The position numbers and the translations under genes are program-made. Positions 25,984 to 34,935 of a stretch of 37,650 nucleotides of DNA are shown piece by piece. Source of the stretch: an uncultured Flavobacteriales bacterium (GTDB lineage Bacteria; Bacteroidota; Bacteroidia; Flavobacteriales_D; Crocinitomicaceae). The notes under the pieces were generated by a model. The model was not told where the DNA came from. It saw nothing but the letters and a program-made list of their open reading frames with translations, and did not search any database. The DNA is taken from assembly GCA_913056215.1 (NCBI GenBank), contig CAJXMN010000019.1, positions 1 to 37,650 of the forward strand, given 5' to 3'. The first letter of the stretch is position 1. Each line of letters starts with the position of its first letter.

Positions 25984-28737
25984 ATGACCACTTTAAAGCT
26001 AAAAAATAAATGGTTGGATACTTTTCGAAGTAATCCGAACTTGATTGTTGCACTTTTTTACTTGCTCGTTCTTGTTGTGTGTTTCGATCAGCTCGTATTC
26101 GGAAATGCGACCATAAAATGGGACGCTTTTCGCCTTTGGTTTCCCTGGAAGCATTTCATTGTGAACGAATTATTGAATGGTAACCTGCCGCTCTGGAATC
26201 CTTACCATCTCGGTGGCTTTCCTCAGCATGGGGACAGCATGACCTGGTACCCCGTAAGCTGGATTTTTGGTTGGATTACAGGAGGATATAACCTTACTTC
26301 ACTGAATCTTGAATATTTATTTCACCTTTTCGTAGGAGGATTTGGCTTTTTCAAATTCAGCCGTTTGCTTCACTCCAAATGGTGGTTGTGTGCACTTCTG
26401 GGATTGAGTTATATGCTCTCTGGGTTTATGCTTGGGAACGCTCAACATATGGGCTGGATTGTGAGTGCAGCATGGCTCCCCTGGATCGCGATCTATTTAT
26501 TTCGTCTTGTAAATCAACCAGGGTGGAAAGCGACAATGCGTTTCTCCGTTGTCGGTTTTCTGTTCTTTTCTGGCGGATATCTAGCGCTGTTTTTTATCAC
26601 ACTTTATTTCATCTTCGGGTATTTGATCTATAGTTTTTTCAAGCGAAGAAAAAGGCGGTTGAGCATCCTTTTATTTTCATTCCTTTCGCTGGCATTGATT
26701 ACATTATTGGCCGCACCGATTCTCTACTCGTTCATTGATTTATCAAACTTGTTTGATCGTGCTTCACCAGCGACCATGGGTGCAGCTTTCAATATCAATT
26801 ATGGAGGGACTCCTCTCAATGGTATTCTCGCAATTTTTTTTCCATTCGTGTCTGGTGTTTTTAATGTTTCTGAGATTCAATTCGGAACATTTTCAACTTT
26901 TTTTGGATCGATTCCTGTTCTCCTCATTTTATTTCAATGGCGAAAACTCATTTCGAGAAAAAAAACACTTATTCTTTTTATCTTGAGTGTACTCTTGCTT
27001 CTTGTTTCAATAGGTGATCCATTGCCATTGAGAACTGTATTGAGTCACTTACCATTCCTCGACTTGTTTCGATATCCAACAATCTTCAGACTATTCTCCA
27101 TTTTTGCATTCCTTTCACTTGTAGCTTTGCTTTATCGTAATTTTAGTTTTGATCTTAATTCCATGCCGTGGTTACAAAAAAAGAAACCATTGTTGATTGT
27201 TGGTCTGGGATTAATGTCGCTATCCGCTCTACTCTTGGTTATTTACAGGGAGCAAAATATTCTCTCGATAGAATTCTTGGTACATCCCGTTATTCATTTA
27301 GCTTCGTTGCTGGAGTGGCAGAGATTTGTATTCAATCTATTTGTAGTATTATTCTTGTCTGGGGCTCTACTGTTGGCGCTAATCTATTACAAGAACTATG
27401 CAAAGCGATTGATTGCTATGGTTTGGGGACTCGAACTGGTGGTGATCGCATCTTTAGCGACTTACACTGTGGTTAATGAAGCGGTCAACGTACCGTACGC
27501 GAACGCGCGGCTCGAACAGCAACCAGTCAAGCTTCAGGGATTAGCTGAACATTATAACGCCAACGAACAAGACGAGTGGAAGAACTATCTGGACTTTGCC
27601 TGGGAGGGCAAATCGATACTGCTTAAGCAGCCGAGTCAAAATGGATTTTCACCTATGAAACTCAAAAGGAGTGAGTCCATGAAAAATGCTGAAATTCAAC
27701 TTCCCGATTCTAGTGATTTCTTAACCCGAGTGAGCATGAGTGATAAAGGCGCAACAGAAATACGCCCTACTAATGCTTCATTTTATCCTGTAGGCTCGGG
27801 TGAATGGAAAATAGTTGCGCAACAACCCCTTTCTCAAGACGAATATTTTGTACTGAAACAACGAAAAACACCGAACTGGCGATTATTAACGACGTCATTT
27901 TCCTCTTTTGTATTTACAACAACGCAAAAAGGGTTCATGTTAATTAAACCAACTGGTGATCAAGTCATTCATTTAAAATATCAGGACGAATTTTATGGGG
28001 TAAGTTTCTCGCTTTTCGCACTCACATTGCTTTTTATTGTAGCAGCACTATTGGTCAGTTCGCGTAATCGTAAAATGAAAGTTGGAGCAGCAACCGTCTT
28101 TCTAATTGTACTGATACTCGGTTGTTATCAGAATTGGAACAGGTGGTTTCCTACCTTATTGCCCAAAATCGCTGTAAATAAAATCACTTCAGGTGCAAAT
28201 TACGATAAGTTCGCGTCTTATATCAATAGCGCGGATAGAGGACCTATTTTTGTAGCTCAAAACACGCCAAAGGAAGATCGCTTTTTGGATGAGTTGAATT
28301 ATTTCCTGGAGAAGGAAGGTCAGTATTCGATCGGCTTACCATTTTCTAAATACGCAGCATCAAAGCCTTCCAGTTACGAAGTTCGAAGAATACCCGGAAA
28401 AGACTTGAGAAAGAATGGATACAGCATTGATCTCACACAATTGGTGGCAGAAAAACTAACTAACGAAGCAATTTTTCTTCGGGTTGATTTCAGTAATCTC
28501 CAAAATGAAGCACTGAAGCTTTGGCTCAAGCATTCTCAAGATGGCGAGTGGATCAATGGAAAATCGTGGAATATCAATGAGTCCATCTCATCTGATAACG
28601 CCAACATATTTATCCGTTCTATCGATTTAACCGAATACAATCTTCGAGATAGCAGCACACTTTCACTGTACTTGTGGCCCTTGGAAAATTCAAGTGAAAT
28701 TGATATTCAACAGATAATTATTGAGCGCTATCGTTAA
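25984..28737 (+). CDS. YfhO-like polytopic membrane protein
   Basis: The 917-residue protein has many hydrophobic segments: one near 18-40, about ten more between 90 and 475, and two near 670-710. A soluble part lies between about 485 and 665, and another occupies the last 190 residues. The N-terminal region has the conserved loop of YfhO/GT-C-like proteins (KWDAFRLWFPWKHFIVNELL then GNLPLWNPYHLGGFP), a family linked to glycosylation of teichoic acids in Bacillus and of unknown role in Bacteroidota. The aspartate in KWDAF is where a catalytic acid would be expected in a GT-C fold. It follows the OmpA-like lipoprotein by 11 bases. A lipid-linked sugar transferase is plausible but only inferred. 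Confidence 0.78.
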   Translation: MTTLKLKNKWLDTFRSNPNLIVALFYLLVLVVCFDQLVFGNATIKWDAFRLWFPWKHFIVNELLNGNLPLWNPYHLGGFPQHGDSMTWYPVSWIFGWITGGYNLTSLNLEYLFHLFVGGFGFFKFSRLLHSKWWLCALLGLSYMLSGFMLGNAQHMGWIVSAAWLPWIAIYLFRLVNQPGWKATMRFSVVGFLFFSGGYLALFFITLYFIFGYLIYSFFKRRKRRLSILLFSFLSLALITLLAAPILYSFIDLSNLFDRASPATMGAAFNINYGGTPLNGILAIFFPFVSGVFNVSEIQFGTFSTFFGSIPVLLILFQWRKLISRKKTLILFILSVLLLLVSIGDPLPLRTVLSHLPFLDLFRYPTIFRLFSIFAFLSLVALLYRNFSFDLNSMPWLQKKKPLLIVGLGLMSLSALLLVIYREQNILSIEFLVHPVIHLASLLEWQRFVFNLFVVLFLSGALLLALIYYKNYAKRLIAMVWGLELVVIASLATYTVVNEAVNVPYANARLEQQPVKLQGLAEHYNANEQDEWKNYLDFAWEGKSILLKQPSQNGFSPMKLKRSESMKNAEIQLPDSSDFLTRVSMSDKGATEIRPTNASFYPVGSGEWKIVAQQPLSQDEYFVLKQRKTPNWRLLTTSFSSFVFTTTQKGFMLIKPTGDQVIHLKYQDEFYGVSFSLFALTLLFIVAALLVSSRNRKMKVGAATVFLIVLILGCYQNWNRWFPTLLPKIAVNKITSGANYDKFASYINSADRGPIFVAQNTPKEDRFLDELNYFLEKEGQYSIGLPFSKYAASKPSSYEVRRIPGKDLRKNGYSIDLTQLVAEKLTNEAIFLRVDFSNLQNEALKLWLKHSQDGEWINGKSWNINESISSDNANIFIRSIDLTEYNLRDSSTLSLYLWPLENSSEIDIQQIIIERYR

Positions 28738-28976
28738 TCACTGGAGGATCTGCAACAGCAGTTCGCGTATTGTTTTAAGTGGAGTTTAAAACTGCTTTAG
28801 GTATATATTTGTTTGATATGATAGGTCGTTACATTAGTGAGTAATGAACATTTTTCATAAATGTTATCCTGTAAGTTGACTTTTGGCTACATGGACTGTG
28901 CTTTAATTGCCACAAGGTTTAACAACAGGGGACGAGAACTGAGGAAGGGGTCAAACTGACGACGAGCGCCGAGAAC

Positions 28977-29038
28977 GAGGGCTGAGGAAGAGGGCTGAGG
29001 AAGAGGGCTGAGGTTCTCGAAGCCCGAAGCCCGAAGCC
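28977..29038 (+). repeat. Tandem 13-bp repeat and shared hairpin unit, second copy
   Basis: GAGGGCTGAGGAA occurs at 28977-28989 and 28990-29002, and again with GG-TT at the end at 29003-29015. The last copy runs on into TCTCGAAGCCCGAAGCCCGA, so 29003-29038 matches 765-804 with few changes. The surrounding 418-base gap (28738-29155) between the convergent YfhO-like and ABC permease genes contains no credible gene, only this purine-rich patch from about 28927 and some AT-rich inverted repeats. Confidence 0.75.
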
Positions 29039-29155
29039 ACACTTCTAACCTAACAATCCATTCGCACCATCAGTTTGATAAGAAAAATCATTACTGATTT
29101 TACAACTGAGTACAATACTCCAGCCATCTTGTCTTAACAGATTACGAGGCTGATA

Positions 29156-29971
29156 TTAAAGGTCCCGGCGTTTGATCACCCATAACGAAACCAGGAAGAA
29201 GAGGGCCATGTAGAAGAGGCAAACAAGAATATTCACCCAACTATCCAGCATAAAAGGGATGTTGCCATTTCGTTCTTGAGCAGCCTCAACCATTTCTTTC
29301 AGTATCGGAAAGGGAGTCAGTTTTGAAAAGGCATTCAATGGGAAGAAAGCATAGATAACTTCCAGCTTGGCAATCGAGAGCATGCCTCCGATAATTGCTT
29401 CCACAATGAAGGATACAATGAAGAAAATGATCGATAATGCCGTGCGCTTAACTACCGTGGCAAAGAAAAAGGCGAAACTAAAATAACATAGGGTTTGCAA
29501 ATAATAAACAGGTATTTCGACGAATCCATTCCAAACATCAGCTGTTTCTGAGTTGATCAGTCCATAAGCCAATCCGACAATCATGGTATAGAGTGTTACG
29601 ATCGTCGACAAAATGAATACTACAAAAAATTTACCTGCAATGACTTGTTTAAGAGACATTCCATCGATAACGTTTTGCTTGAGGGTCTTGTAATTGTATT
29701 CGTTAGACATGACAATTATCACTATAACACCCATTAAGACATTAAACCAACTGCTACACCAAGTAACAAAGCCCCAAACATCAGGAAAACCAAAAGGGTT
29801 CCATTTTGCTCCTCCATCTGACAATTCAATAACGGGCCCCATAAATGTATTGAAGAAGCTGTATAATGCATAAACAACCAATGGAGACAGAACGAAATAC
29901 AAGAGTAAGATAACGCGAAGAGCGTTCAATTTCTTGAGCTTGGCGAATTCTATAGCGATTAACTTTTTCAT
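29156..29971 (-). CDS. ABC-2 type exporter permease
   Basis: The 271-residue protein has six predicted membrane segments (near 19-40, 69-90, 110-135, 150-170, 178-200 and 243-263), the ABC2-type permease layout. The N-terminus MKKLIAIEFAKLKKLNALRV is the amphipathic start usual for the family, and YNYKTLKQNVIDGMS near residues 92-106 is the cytoplasmic coupling segment common to these permeases. Its start codon shares one base with the stop of the ATPase gene (TAATG), so the two are translationally coupled. Together they form a two-gene exporter. The substrate cannot be told; relatives export bacteriocin-type peptides, antibiotics or lipids. Confidence 0.88.
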   Translation of the reverse strand: MKKLIAIEFAKLKKLNALRVILLLYFVLSPLVVYALYSFFNTFMGPVIELSDGGAKWNPFGFPDVWGFVTWCSSWFNVLMGVIVIIVMSNEYNYKTLKQNVIDGMSLKQVIAGKFFVVFILSTIVTLYTMIVGLAYGLINSETADVWNGFVEIPVYYLQTLCYFSFAFFFATVVKRTALSIIFFIVSFIVEAIIGGMLSIAKLEVIYAFFPLNAFSKLTPFPILKEMVEAAQERNGNIPFMLDSWVNILVCLFYMALFFLVSLWVIKRRDL

Positions 29972-30864
29972 TATTTTACGATTTCGAGGAATGTAGATTC
30001 TAGATTTTTCTTGTGGTCGCGCAGACCGGAAAGGTAAATGCCATTTTCAGCAAAAACCTGGTTGATTTGAGCATTGGAGTATTTTTCATCGACGGCGATT
30101 AACAACTCATCGTCAACTTCATCAAGTAAAGAAATATAGTCCGTATTTTCAATAATTGCTTTGGTTTTTGATGGGTTTTCTGCTTTGACCATCAACATGC
30201 GATCCTGCGTCATGATTTCATCCATGGTTCCCACTTGAAGGAGCTCTCCATGTTTCATGATGGCAACATGAGTACACATTTTTTCTATTTCGTCGAGTAA
30301 GTGAGATGCGATAACAATTGTTTTCCCTTCTTTTGCGATATCCATGATTAACGATCTGATCTCCGCGATTCCTTGTGGATCAAGTCCATTCGTAGGTTCA
30401 TCAAGTACGAGCACATCAGGATCTGCCAGCATACAAGAAGCTAATGCCAATCGTTGCTTCATACCCAATGAAAAGGTCTTAAACTTTGATTTTTTTCGTT
30501 CCCAAAGGTTAACCCTTTTGAGCACGCGTTCTATCGCCTCGTTGGTTCCTGTCACGTCTTTTATTTGAGCAACGATCTTTAAGTTATCGACAGCATTGAG
30601 GTAAGGATAGAAATTTGGTGTTTCGAGTAAAGCCCCTATATTTTTGCGGTTTTCATCCTTTTGGCCATTCCCAAACCAACTGAAAGTTCCTTTCTTGGGT
30701 TTAATCACTCCTAATAACATACCGAGTGTGGTCGTCTTTCCACTACCGTTCGGTCCGAGTAATCCAAATATTTGGCCTTCTTCAACGGTTATACTTAGAT
30801 CTTTGACAGCAACAGTGTCCTTGTATTCCTTTCTAAGATGCTGCGTTGTTAATACCTCACTCAT
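29971..30864 (-). CDS. ABC transporter ATP-binding subunit
   Basis: The 297-residue ATPase carries Walker A LLGPNGSGKTTTLGMLLG near 34-51, signature TFSLGMKQRLALASCML near 136-152, Walker B DVLVLDEPTNGLDPQGI near 156-172 and the switch histidine in IVIASHLLDE. After about residue 215 there is a C-terminal accessory domain usual for exporter subunits of the bacitracin/NatA type. The signature reads FSLGM rather than LSGGQ, a common variant in this subfamily. It is followed directly by the permease gene with a one-base overlap. The 52 bases upstream separate it from the barrel genes, and no firm promoter was found there. Confidence 0.93.
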   Translation of the reverse strand: MSEVLTTQHLRKEYKDTVAVKDLSITVEEGQIFGLLGPNGSGKTTTLGMLLGVIKPKKGTFSWFGNGQKDENRKNIGALLETPNFYPYLNAVDNLKIVAQIKDVTGTNEAIERVLKRVNLWERKKSKFKTFSLGMKQRLALASCMLADPDVLVLDEPTNGLDPQGIAEIRSLIMDIAKEGKTIVIASHLLDEIEKMCTHVAIMKHGELLQVGTMDEIMTQDRMLMVKAENPSKTKAIIENTDYISLLDEVDDELLIAVDEKYSNAQINQVFAENGIYLSGLRDHKKNLESTFLEIVK

Positions 30865-30916
30865 AAGAAGTTGTTTTTATAAAATTAGTGTTTTCGCCGA
30901 GATTACCGTAAAAAAA

Positions 30917-32476
30917 TCAAAAACTAAGTGAACGCTCATTCCACAACTGGGTTCGAATACCTCCAAAAATGAATGGTTGTGTAATAGTTGGTTGATTGTT
31001 GAGTGAACGCACCTCGACGCCCGGTCGAATAAAAGCGTTGAGTCTCATTTTATACGATAATTCATAGTTTAATTCTAGCGTTCCTCTCAGGCGATTGAGC
31101 TTACCATTACCTCCGATGCGATAACCATATTCATACGGGCGTTCGGTGTAAGACCGATAAATATCAGCCCCGTAACTTTCAGAGTCATTGGCATCGCGTC
31201 CACCTTGCTGAGCAAACATGAACGTCGCCCTTATCGAAAGTCGTGGTGTTACGAAATAGCGCGCTTCTGAGAAAGACTCTACGAAGTTCGCGCCCAAAGG
31301 GTGTGCGAGCGGTATACCCTGATTACCGTAAACGGTAGATTCATTGAGGTGGGAATAAGTGAATGGTCTTGCAAAATTGAGTTCTGTTAACCATCTGATT
31401 TCGTGCTCGCCAAGTCGCGTTTTGGATTTTAGACCAAATTGACCGCCGTATTTATTGGCCCACCATCGGGTACGATTGACCAACTCATCCAGCACGAAAT
31501 CATCAATAACGAGCTGGCCGTAGATCATCAGTTTTCTGAATTGGTAAGAGGTATTGATCCCAATCAATAGGCGATCTTGTGAACCAATGCTATATTCCGT
31601 GGGTCTGTAGAATAGAAAGGGGTTGAGGTATTCTACTTCAAATCCTCGGTTCATCAAAGTGTCTTCAGGTGCAAATACAACCGATTCGAACAAACCGATT
31701 TTAAAATTTTGATTGATGTGAAAATCAAGCGTGTGCGTAGCGGAAAATTTGTTTTGTCGCTGATTGCCAACATTCTCGTTCAACAACTGATAAATATTAG
31801 TGAATTCAATTTTCCAAAAGCGGGTACGCAACTTCACAAACGGTCGAGGAGCGCCAAAGTCGCTGAGAAGCATTGAACGATTGCCTTCCCCAATAAACTG
31901 ATGATCGATTCCCGACTGTACTTCAAAAAAATCTGTTGGACGATAGCTGATACGTGCACGGGGTTGAAAAATAGTAGCCGTTGCGGTATCGTTACTTCTA
32001 TAAAATGAATTCTGCAAAATACTATTCAAAGGACCTCCATTGGGCGAATTGGACACGGCTCCGAAGTTAAAAATCGCACGACCGCGCCATTTATTATTAA
32101 GTTGAACTGTTATCCCTGCGCCTATTGCTCCGCGAAAGTCCTGTACATTAGTGTTAAACGCCTGACTTCCTAGCAAGTTAACCGTAGGGAACACATTCAC
32201 TTCTCTGTTATAATGCTCGGTGTTTTTAGAGTAAAGCGATATTCCGATCTGAGGGTAGCAGTATTGGACGCTGGGTAATACACTCCCGTTTAATGCCGGA
32301 AACTGAAACCGGTTTTTTTCGTTTAAAAAGGCCGTGAACTGGCAGGGATGAATAAAACCTCTTGATATCTGACCGGTGAGCGCTTTTTCTTCATTCACAG
32401 TCGTGATGGTGTCTTGCTGAGCCCAGCTCAATGGGACAAATATCAGAATGATCGCTATGGAAACTGTTAATCGCAT
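30917..32476 (-). CDS. Wzi/RemB-like outer-membrane barrel, second of a tandem pair
   Basis: From the ATG at 32476 the protein has 519 residues, with a signal peptide (MRLTVSIAIILIFVPLSWAQ) and then alternating aromatic strands of an outer-membrane barrel. The conserved segment FIGEGNRSMLLSDFGAPRP near 211-229 matches in position the GWGHRSMLLSD of its upstream neighbour. That arrangement is typical of Wzi-type capsule-anchoring barrels and of RemB-like gliding proteins in this phylum. Another shared block is PLAHPLGANFVESFSEARY. The ATG overlaps the stop of the upstream barrel gene by one base; a TTG one codon earlier is also possible. The pair are equal-length paralogues, probably from an old duplication. 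Family assignment is by pattern only. Confidence 0.62.
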   Translation of the reverse strand: MRLTVSIAIILIFVPLSWAQQDTITTVNEEKALTGQISRGFIHPCQFTAFLNEKNRFQFPALNGSVLPSVQYCYPQIGISLYSKNTEHYNREVNVFPTVNLLGSQAFNTNVQDFRGAIGAGITVQLNNKWRGRAIFNFGAVSNSPNGGPLNSILQNSFYRSNDTATATIFQPRARISYRPTDFFEVQSGIDHQFIGEGNRSMLLSDFGAPRPFVKLRTRFWKIEFTNIYQLLNENVGNQRQNKFSATHTLDFHINQNFKIGLFESVVFAPEDTLMNRGFEVEYLNPFLFYRPTEYSIGSQDRLLIGINTSYQFRKLMIYGQLVIDDFVLDELVNRTRWWANKYGGQFGLKSKTRLGEHEIRWLTELNFARPFTYSHLNESTVYGNQGIPLAHPLGANFVESFSEARYFVTPRLSIRATFMFAQQGGRDANDSESYGADIYRSYTERPYEYGYRIGGNGKLNRLRGTLELNYELSYKMRLNAFIRPGVEVRSLNNQPTITQPFIFGGIRTQLWNERSLSF

Positions 32477-34038
32477 CAAAAGTCCATATAATTATTAAAA
32501 AGGTTCGACTTTATTCCAAAAAAGATGATACCGTGGTTGACATCACCATCTAAAGTGCTAGTTGATTGGCGATAGACCCCCTTGGCAAAGACAGTGAGCA
32601 TTGTACTTTTATTCATCAAATAGCCAAGTTCTGCCGAAGTGTAATTTACCGCGATCGGGGTATTTTTAACGACATCATTTTTTGAGGAAAACAAAGCCCC
32701 TTTGAATGGCATCATCTGGTTTGCTTCATAAAAGATGTGCTTGACATTCAGGGTTATTCCTTTCCAGCGATAACCTGCGCGAATGATGAATTCTTCAAAA
32801 CCGTTACCTAAGGTATGAGCAAGAGGTAAGTTAAAATGCGAGAAAGCCAATCTGCGATTGCCCGATGCGTAAAGTCGTTCTGTGGCTTTGTTATACTCCA
32901 ACTGAACCTTTAAATGAGGGATAGAAAAGAGATCTGAGCCTCTGTATCCAAATTGAATGCCGTATTGCTCCTGCTCGATATCGCCGCTCACGGCCTGAGC
33001 ATAGAACATGTGGTTGGTGAAAAATCGCCAGCCAATATTAAGTCCCATGAAATTTCGGAGCCCTTTATTCTCTGGACCCACTGCTGCCGAGTTAACCCCG
33101 ATAAGTGGCTGATAAAAGTAAGGACTCAATGCTTGATCACCCGTTGAGTTGTCACGGAGGTAGAGAGAGGATTCAAATACCCCGATCGATAACGACGGAA
33201 TAGGGGAGTATGTCAAATAATGCAACCCTATCCCCTTTCTTTCAAAGGGTGGTTCCACCATATTGGTAAAGCGCTTTCTCAAGAGGTTGAGTTGCTTCCC
33301 GCGTACCCAAGAATAGTTGAGGCCTGGTAATAGTTCCCAATCTACTTGAAGACGAGTAAAATTGAATGAATTGTCTGACAACAGCATCGAACGGTGTCCC
33401 CAGCCGATAAAAGAAGGATCGTTACCAAAATGAAAGCGCAAGGATTCCAGTGGTTCAAAACGCACATAACTCATCGATGAGGCGTAATCGAAACCGTTTG
33501 TTTTAAAAGGTTTAGTCCTTCCACCATTGGGGATGACTGCATTGGAAGTGATGTATTCCTGTCCATTAAAGCGTTGTTCTCCGCGACTTTCAAAATAAGA
33601 AGTTCTAAAATCTGTGAACCGCGCTTGATTTTCGAAAAAGGCGGTGTAGAATGTAAACTTGCTACCTAGTTGACCTAGCGCTTGAGCACCTCTTGTGTTT
33701 CTGAATAATATTGCGTCATTTTCCTGTAATTGCTCATGGCCAACCGATAGATGAATTAACGGATCGACGGCAAGAAAATATTCTCGTCCTTGCTGTTGAA
33801 TGAAGTGTTCTTGAAATAGTTTGCGAAAGATCCAGCTACGGGAGGTGTCCTTTTGAGGTGTTTTGCGATGAGCTGCTGCGTTAGTAATGGGGAAAAATCC
33901 GTTACTGATGACTTGATGGTCCCCTGAAAGTATGATTTCATCTTTTACGGAAGCACCTATGGGGGCAAGTATACGTTCCTGAGCGGTGCTACTCAAAACA
34001 AAAAAGAACAGCAGTATGTAGACCATCCAACTTTTCAT
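32476..34038 (-). CDS. Wzi/RemB-like outer-membrane barrel, first of a tandem pair
   Basis: The 520-residue protein has a signal peptide (MKSWMVYILLFFFVLSSTAQ) and a barrel-like body. The motif FIGWGHRSMLLSDNSFNF near residues 221-238 and the later LPLAHTLGNGFEEFI correspond to those in the downstream paralogue. The first 130 residues read like a soluble N-terminal region followed by strands (FTFYTAFFENQARF), as in Wzi. Its start overlaps the cysQ stop in an ATGA arrangement, and its stop overlaps the next barrel start, so the three genes are tightly coupled. Surface-polysaccharide anchoring or gliding is the likely theme, though neither has been shown. Divergence from its paralogue suggests distinct roles or a hetero-pair. 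Confidence 0.62.
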   Translation of the reverse strand: MKSWMVYILLFFFVLSSTAQERILAPIGASVKDEIILSGDHQVISNGFFPITNAAAHRKTPQKDTSRSWIFRKLFQEHFIQQQGREYFLAVDPLIHLSVGHEQLQENDAILFRNTRGAQALGQLGSKFTFYTAFFENQARFTDFRTSYFESRGEQRFNGQEYITSNAVIPNGGRTKPFKTNGFDYASSMSYVRFEPLESLRFHFGNDPSFIGWGHRSMLLSDNSFNFTRLQVDWELLPGLNYSWVRGKQLNLLRKRFTNMVEPPFERKGIGLHYLTYSPIPSLSIGVFESSLYLRDNSTGDQALSPYFYQPLIGVNSAAVGPENKGLRNFMGLNIGWRFFTNHMFYAQAVSGDIEQEQYGIQFGYRGSDLFSIPHLKVQLEYNKATERLYASGNRRLAFSHFNLPLAHTLGNGFEEFIIRAGYRWKGITLNVKHIFYEANQMMPFKGALFSSKNDVVKNTPIAVNYTSAELGYLMNKSTMLTVFAKGVYRQSTSTLDGDVNHGIIFFGIKSNLFNNYMDF

Positions 34039-34871
34039 GCAGAATCTGAATTGTCAAAAACAACTGATTTCGGTACACGTTTGTTGTAGGCAATGAAGTA
34101 GGGGTTCATGAGATTACCTTTGTTATAAACAAGTGGTTTTCCGTTCTCTAATGCAATGATTTCTCCTCCTACCGCATTAAAGATAGCGTGACCAGCTGCT
34201 ATATCCCATTCCATTGTGGGAGCAAATCGCGGATAAACATCAGCCATGCCCCTTACGAGGTGAAAAAATTTCAAGGCTGATCCCATTTTAATGGATTCAA
34301 ATTTATTATAGTGTTCTTCGATGCGGTGAATCAGTGATAGAATATCGCCCGTGTAGTGACTTCGCGAAGAAATAATCGTTATGGGTATTTCAATAGGGGG
34401 TAAGGGTTCTAACTTGCTCCAAAGAGCAGGTTTATTTATTTCGCTGAAATTGCAAGAAAAAGCTCCAGTTGCCGGACTTCCAAATATGATGTTTTTATTT
34501 ACAGGAGAAGCAATTAATCCAAAAGAAGGTTTATGATTTTTAATTAATGCGATGTTAATCACGAATTCACCGTTTCCTTTAATAAATTCTTTCGTCCCAT
34601 CAAGAGGATCGATACACCAACAATAGTCCCATTTTTTTCGTTCTTCGAAAGACGCTTTTTTTCGTTCTTCGCCAGTGATAGGTATATCAGTAGTTTGCAG
34701 ATGTTCCCGAAGGATTTCAGAAGATGCGAAATCGGCTTCTGTCACTGGGCTTCCATCTATTTTTTTTGTGCGTTCAAAGTCTCGCTGGTAGATATCCATG
34801 ATTTTTTCTGATGCTTCAACGACTGCTACGAGCGCCGTGTTCACCAGTTTTGAAGATATCTTTTCAATCAT
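34035..34871 (-). CDS. cysQ: 3'(2'),5'-bisphosphate nucleotidase CysQ
   Basis: CysQ removes the 3' phosphate from PAP and PAPS, by-products of sulfate assimilation and sulfotransfer. The 278-residue protein has the inositol-monophosphatase-fold metal sites: TEADFAS (Asp47), ITGEE (Glu68), IDPLDGTKEF (Asp88 and Asp91) and a C-terminal EWDIAAGHAI. The length is normal and there is no signal peptide. Its stop overlaps the start of the first barrel gene by four bases, so it heads a cysQ-barrel-barrel operon. CysQ homologues occur beside capsule genes in other bacteria, which supports a surface-polysaccharide role for the operon, but that link is inference. No clear promoter was found in the 64 bases upstream. 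Confidence 0.93.
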   Translation of the reverse strand: MIEKISSKLVNTALVAVVEASEKIMDIYQRDFERTKKIDGSPVTEADFASSEILREHLQTTDIPITGEERKKASFEERKKWDYCWCIDPLDGTKEFIKGNGEFVINIALIKNHKPSFGLIASPVNKNIIFGSPATGAFSCNFSEINKPALWSKLEPLPPIEIPITIISSRSHYTGDILSLIHRIEEHYNKFESIKMGSALKFFHLVRGMADVYPRFAPTMEWDIAAGHAIFNAVGGEIIALENGKPLVYNKGNLMNPYFIAYNKRVPKSVVFDNSDSA

Positions 34872-34935
34872 GCTATTGATAAATTATAACTACCTAAAGA
34901 AGTCGATTTTGAATATACGTTTTTTTTTGAAATGA

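Noticed and set aside
28757-28796. Hairpin AGCAGTT/AACTGCT after the YfhO-like gene as a terminator
   Set aside because: The loop is 26 bases and no T-tract follows, and an AT-rich alternative stem competes for the same bases.
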